Below, in pieces: positions 13,176 through 16,318 of a stretch of 16,318 bases of DNA. Location of the stretch: NCBI GenBank assembly GCA_964353405.1, contig CAYGWJ010000260.1:1-16318 (forward strand), given 5' to 3'. The translations under genes and the position numbers were made by a program. Within the stretch, counting starts at the first letter, position 1. Each line of letters starts with the position of its first letter. The stretch comes from JBGLNJ01 sp964353405. GTDB lineage: Bacteria; Chloroflexota; Anaerolineae; Fen-1058. Below the pieces are notes generated by a model. It saw only the letters and a program-made list of their open reading frames with translations. It ran no database searches and had not been told where the DNA came from.

Positions 13176-13469
13176 ATGAATGAAACAGTTGCCGCGGTGT
13201 ACGAACAAGGGGTCTTGCGTCTGTTGGAGCCGCTTCAATTGCCTGAGCATACTCGCGTTCAGGTGCAAGTCATGCTCCCATCGCCGCGCAACCAACGGGA
13301 TCGTATGCGAGTGCGTCAGGCGTTGTTGGACGCTGGCCTCATCCGTCCGCGCCCTCCGGTTGAGCCTATGCCCCTGGTGTCTGAAGCGCAACTCGTCGCC
13401 GCGTCCAGGGCCTTGGCCGCCGCCGGGCCGCTATCGGAATTGATCATCGCAGAGCGAGATGGACGATGA
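13176..13469 (+). CDS. AF2212-like (DUF104) antitoxin, now without an intact toxin
   Basis: A 97-residue protein. VAAVYEQGVLRLLEPLQLPE followed by HTRVQVQVML is the small beta-rich domain of the AF2212-like antitoxin family (PF01954), known from VapBC pairs. The C-terminal half is the toxin-binding tail (ASRALAAAGPLSELIIAERDGR). GGAGGA six bases before the ATG supports the start. Its stop overlaps the start of a vapC gene in ATGA, but that toxin is destroyed by an internal deletion. The antitoxin is therefore an orphan that could still bind a related VapC. Confidence 0.85.
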   Translation: MNETVAAVYEQGVLRLLEPLQLPEHTRVQVQVMLPSPRNQRDRMRVRQALLDAGLIRPRPPVEPMPLVSEAQLVAASRALAAAGPLSELIIAERDGR

Positions 13470-13589
13470 CCACGTACTACCTGGATACCAGCGCGTTGGG
13501 CAAGCGGTACGTCCAAGAAATCGGGACCGAACCGTCTTAACATCATTGCTGCCGCCGAAGGATTGACTGTGGACAACCCCAACCGTCAT
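13466..13589 (+). pseudogene. vapC remnant with an internal deletion
   Basis: The ATG overlapping the antitoxin stop reads MTTYYLDTSALGKRYVQEIG then TEPS and a stop at 13538-13540. MTTYYLDTSAL..RYVQEIG is the N-terminus of a VapC PIN toxin, with its first catalytic Asp. In a different frame, from about 13536, follows LNIIAAAEGLTVDNPNRH, the usual C-terminus of the same kind of protein. About 90 central residues, including the other acidic residues, are missing, and the junction also shifts the frame. The toxin must be inactive. Confidence 0.82.
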
Positions 13590-13626
13590 TGCTGCAACAC
13601 AGTGTACCTGGATTGGAAGTGCACCT

Positions 13627-14323
13627 ATGTTAACTCTTCAATTTACATTAGCCGCCCGCTACCTGTGAGGGCGCAAACTCCGCTCGTTTCTCACCACGCT
13701 CGCCGTCATCTTTGGCGTGCTGGTCATCTTTGGCATGGGCATTCTGCTGCCGACGATGGTGCAGGCGTTCCAGGCCAATCTGCTGGCCGCGTCCGGTCAG
13801 GTGGACGTGGCCATCTCGCACAGGACGAACGAAGCATTCTCGCGCACTGTGCTCAATCGCGTCAAGAACATTCAGGGCATCCGCGCGCTCACCGGCTCGC
13901 TCAGCCGCACGGTCAATGACATGGCGATGAGCTTTTACGTCATCCTGCTCCTGGTGCTGACGCTGCCCTCGCTCGTGGCGATCCTCAACACGCTGGCGAT
14001 TGGCGTGATCGAGCGGACACGCCGAGATCGGGATGCTGCGCGCCATCGGCTCGACGCGCGGGCAGGTGCGCTTGATGGTGCTGGCCGAGGCGCTGCTGCT
14101 GGCAGCGATTGGCACGGCGTTCAGTCTGCTGGCGGGGCTTTACCTGGGGTATGTGCTGGTGCTGGGGCTGAGCGCGGGCGGCTTTCCGGTCACGTACACG
14201 TTCGCGCTGACGGGCATCGTCGCCGCGATTGCGGCGGGGCTGGTGTTTGGCGTGCTGGCGGCCCTCATCCCCGCGCGACAGGCCGCGCAACTAGAGATCA
14301 TCCTCGCGCTGAGGTACGAGTAA
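13627..14323 (+). pseudogene. Degraded FtsX/MacB-type ABC transporter permease
   Basis: Three lesions are visible. First, MLTLQFTLAARYL is followed by TGA at 13666-13668, and the same frame goes on GRKLRSFLTTLAVIFGVLVI, the first membrane segment; the TGA most likely replaces a Trp codon. Second, after SLSRTVN (about 13918) the frame jumps straight to FYVILLLVLTLPSLVAILNT and LAIGVIERTR, the second membrane segment, so most of the extracytoplasmic domain (about 200 residues or more) is gone. Third, an extra C near 14022 shifts the frame before EIGMLRAIGSTRGQVRLMVL, the conserved FtsX coupling region, which continues to IPARQAAQLEIILALRYE and TAA. An intact copy would export or extract lipids or peptides with the ATPase whose scrap lies at 10099-10218. 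Confidence 0.88.
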
Positions 14324-14332
14324 GCGGCAATC

Positions 14333-14368
14333 CGCGCCACCGCACCTCAAGCCTGCGGCAGCGGCGCG
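14333..14368. terminator. GC-rich hairpin between converging genes
   Basis: CGCGCC (14333-14338) pairs with GGCGCG (14363-14368) and CCGCA (14340-14344) with TGCGG (14354-14358). It lies between the permease remnant and the end of the DUF2442 gene. There is no T-run on either side, so termination is only a suggestion. Confidence 0.3.
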
Positions 14369-14422
14369 CAAACGATGGACCACTTGGCTGTGCGCCCCAT
14401 CTGATGTGCACGGCAACACGTT

Positions 14423-14695
14423 TTACGCCGGTTCCATAAGCGGCAGCGGCTCGCCAGTCGCCTCGCTGTAAAGCACATCCGGGTCCAGATCCACGCCGTT
14501 AGGCCAGACCAACGTGTGAGCTTCAGGATCAACCTCCACGCGGCGGAAAAAGTCAATACTCTGCAGCGGCTCAAAGACGCCGCCGCGTCCCACGATCCTG
14601 TTTCTGAAATCCAGTTCGGCCTGGACTCCATTCGAAAACGTCAACTCTAACCGATAATCCTGGATGTAGCGCACGCGAGAAATGCGGGGTAGCAT
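14423..14695 (-). CDS. DUF2442 domain protein
   Basis: A 90-residue minus-strand protein. YRLELTFSNGVQAELDF, then GGVFEPLQSIDFFRRVEVD and HTLVWPNGVDLDPDVLYSEA are the DUF2442 core, a small alpha-beta domain. Family members are commonly encoded next to DUF4160 proteins, as here, and the pair is often annotated as a putative toxin-antitoxin or regulatory couple; no activity is proven. A perfect ribosome site, AGGAGGT, overlaps the stop codon of the upstream DUF4160 gene (gap 10 bases), so translation is likely coupled and strong. Confidence 0.9.
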   Translation of the reverse strand: MLPRISRVRYIQDYRLELTFSNGVQAELDFRNRIVGRGGVFEPLQSIDFFRRVEVDPEAHTLVWPNGVDLDPDVLYSEATGEPLPLMEPA

Positions 14696-14705
14696 CGTTC
14701 ACCTC

Positions 14706-14966
14706 CTAGCGCAACGGCCTGATTTTGCGCGGTGATTGATCGGAGTGTAACCGTTGCCAGTTATCCGTGAGCTCACGTTGATGTAACGCAGCCCATTCTA
14801 TCACCATCGAGATGGCGCGATACGGCAAATCGCCGCGCAGTACAGAAATCGGCTCAATACTTACCAGCGCTTCGTCCTCGCCATAGATCGCATGAAAATG
14901 CGGCGGGGCGTGATCGTCGAAATACATTCGAATAATGATGCCGAAGAAGCGGCTGATTTCGGGCAT
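14706..14966 (-). CDS. DUF4160 domain protein
   Basis: An 86-residue minus-strand protein. MPEISRFFGIIIRMYFDDHA followed by PPHFHAIYGEDEALVSI is the DUF4160 signature, with its clustered His residues (DDHAPPHFH) and metal-site-like look. The C-terminal half, VIEWAALHQRELTDNW, is the family's usual helix. It is the first gene of a two-gene unit with DUF2442. AGGAGA lies nine bases before the ATG, close behind a strong -10 element. The biochemical role is unknown. Confidence 0.92.
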   Translation of the reverse strand: MPEISRFFGIIIRMYFDDHAPPHFHAIYGEDEALVSIEPISVLRGDLPYRAISMVIEWAALHQRELTDNWQRLHSDQSPRKIRPLR

Positions 14967-14986
14967 AGTGTGTATCTCCTGTCGAG

Positions 14987-14992
14987 ATTATA
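14987..14992 (-). promoter_or_regulatory. Extended -10 promoter of the DUF4160-DUF2442 unit
   Basis: On the minus strand TGCTATAAT forms an extended -10 (TGnTATAAT). No clear -35 is seen, as expected for this promoter type. Transcription should start about 14980, at the ribosome site itself, giving a very short leader of about 14 bases. Confidence 0.6.
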
Positions 14993-15021
14993 GCACACTT
15001 GGAACCCTGATACGGCTAACG

Positions 15022-15049
15022 ACAGGCCCCCGTTCGATTGGGGGCCTGT
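15022..15049. terminator. Strong hairpin terminator, probably for gcvPB
   Basis: ACAGGCCCCC (15022-15031) and GGGGGCCTGT (15040-15049) form a perfect 10-bp stem with an eight-base loop. The T-rich tail (TTTGTTAT) is on the plus strand, but the only gene that runs into it is gcvPB on the minus strand, where the tail is weaker (CGTTAG). It also insulates the DUF4160 promoter. Confidence 0.7.
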
Positions 15050-15085
15050 TTGTTATCGGTACGATGACAGCGTGTTTGACGTAGC

Positions 15086-16318
<1,233 letters not shown>

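Noticed and set aside
13666..13668. TGA in the permease as recoded Trp or selenocysteine
   Set aside because: The same gene also has a large deletion and a frameshift, so decay explains it; no other gene in the window uses an internal TGA.
15022..15049. Hairpin as terminator of a plus-strand gene, as its T-tail suggests
   Set aside because: No plus-strand gene precedes it for over 600 bases; the convergent reading from gcvPB on the minus strand is the useful one.

Overview
The window looks like chromosomal DNA of an uncultured, GC-rich bacterium, most likely a member of the Chloroflexota (Anaerolineae-like). This is an inference from gene content, not a match to a named genome. Supporting signs are a split (P2-type) glycine decarboxylase, a YqeB/XdhC molybdenum-hydroxylase accessory pair, a bacterial serpin without a signal peptide, a UPF0261 (Tm-1-like) protein, MacB-like transporter remnants and several short palindromic repeats. 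No tRNA, rRNA or CRISPR array was seen. No stretch over 300 bases is empty; the least coding part (about 13470-14422) is filled by two pseudogenes.

Left part (1-4713): a partial UPF0261 gene on the minus strand is divergent from a three-gene plus-strand unit, padR-yqeB-xdhC. That unit is a regulator followed by two proteins that mature or load molybdenum hydroxylases, with no hydroxylase in view. A UPF0173 metallo-beta-lactamase-fold hydrolase converges on xdhC and overlaps its 3' end by 32 bp. Next, behind an elaborate nested inverted repeat, comes a serpin gene.

Middle (4787-10086): an SDR/NmrA-type NAD(P)-binding protein and a membrane protein with a K+-channel-like pore segment form a tight pair. 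A thiolase and a short sulfotransferase form a second pair. A patatin-like lipase follows. Two intergenic gaps here carry striking repeats: a 27-bp near-perfect palindrome (6888-6914) and a 42-bp tandem duplication of a hairpin unit (8738-8821).

Accessory island (about 10087-14323): the two ends hold remains of one ATP-binding-cassette exporter, a 3' scrap of the ATPase at 10099-10218 and a degraded FtsX/MacB permease at 13627-14323. Between them lie about 3.4 kb of small accessory genes: a GxxExxY (PD-(D/E)XK fold) protein inside a pair of 31-bp imperfect inverted repeats, a GNAT acetyltransferase, a Phd/VapC-type toxin-antitoxin pair, a DUF4258 protein with an overlapping 71-aa partner, and an AF2212-type antitoxin whose VapC partner has lost its middle. 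A related leader repeat occurs upstream of each of these last three modules (copies at 11598, 12347 and 12993).

Right part (14423-16318): a minus-strand DUF4160-DUF2442 pair, a strong palindromic hairpin, and the partial gcvPB gene running off the window edge.
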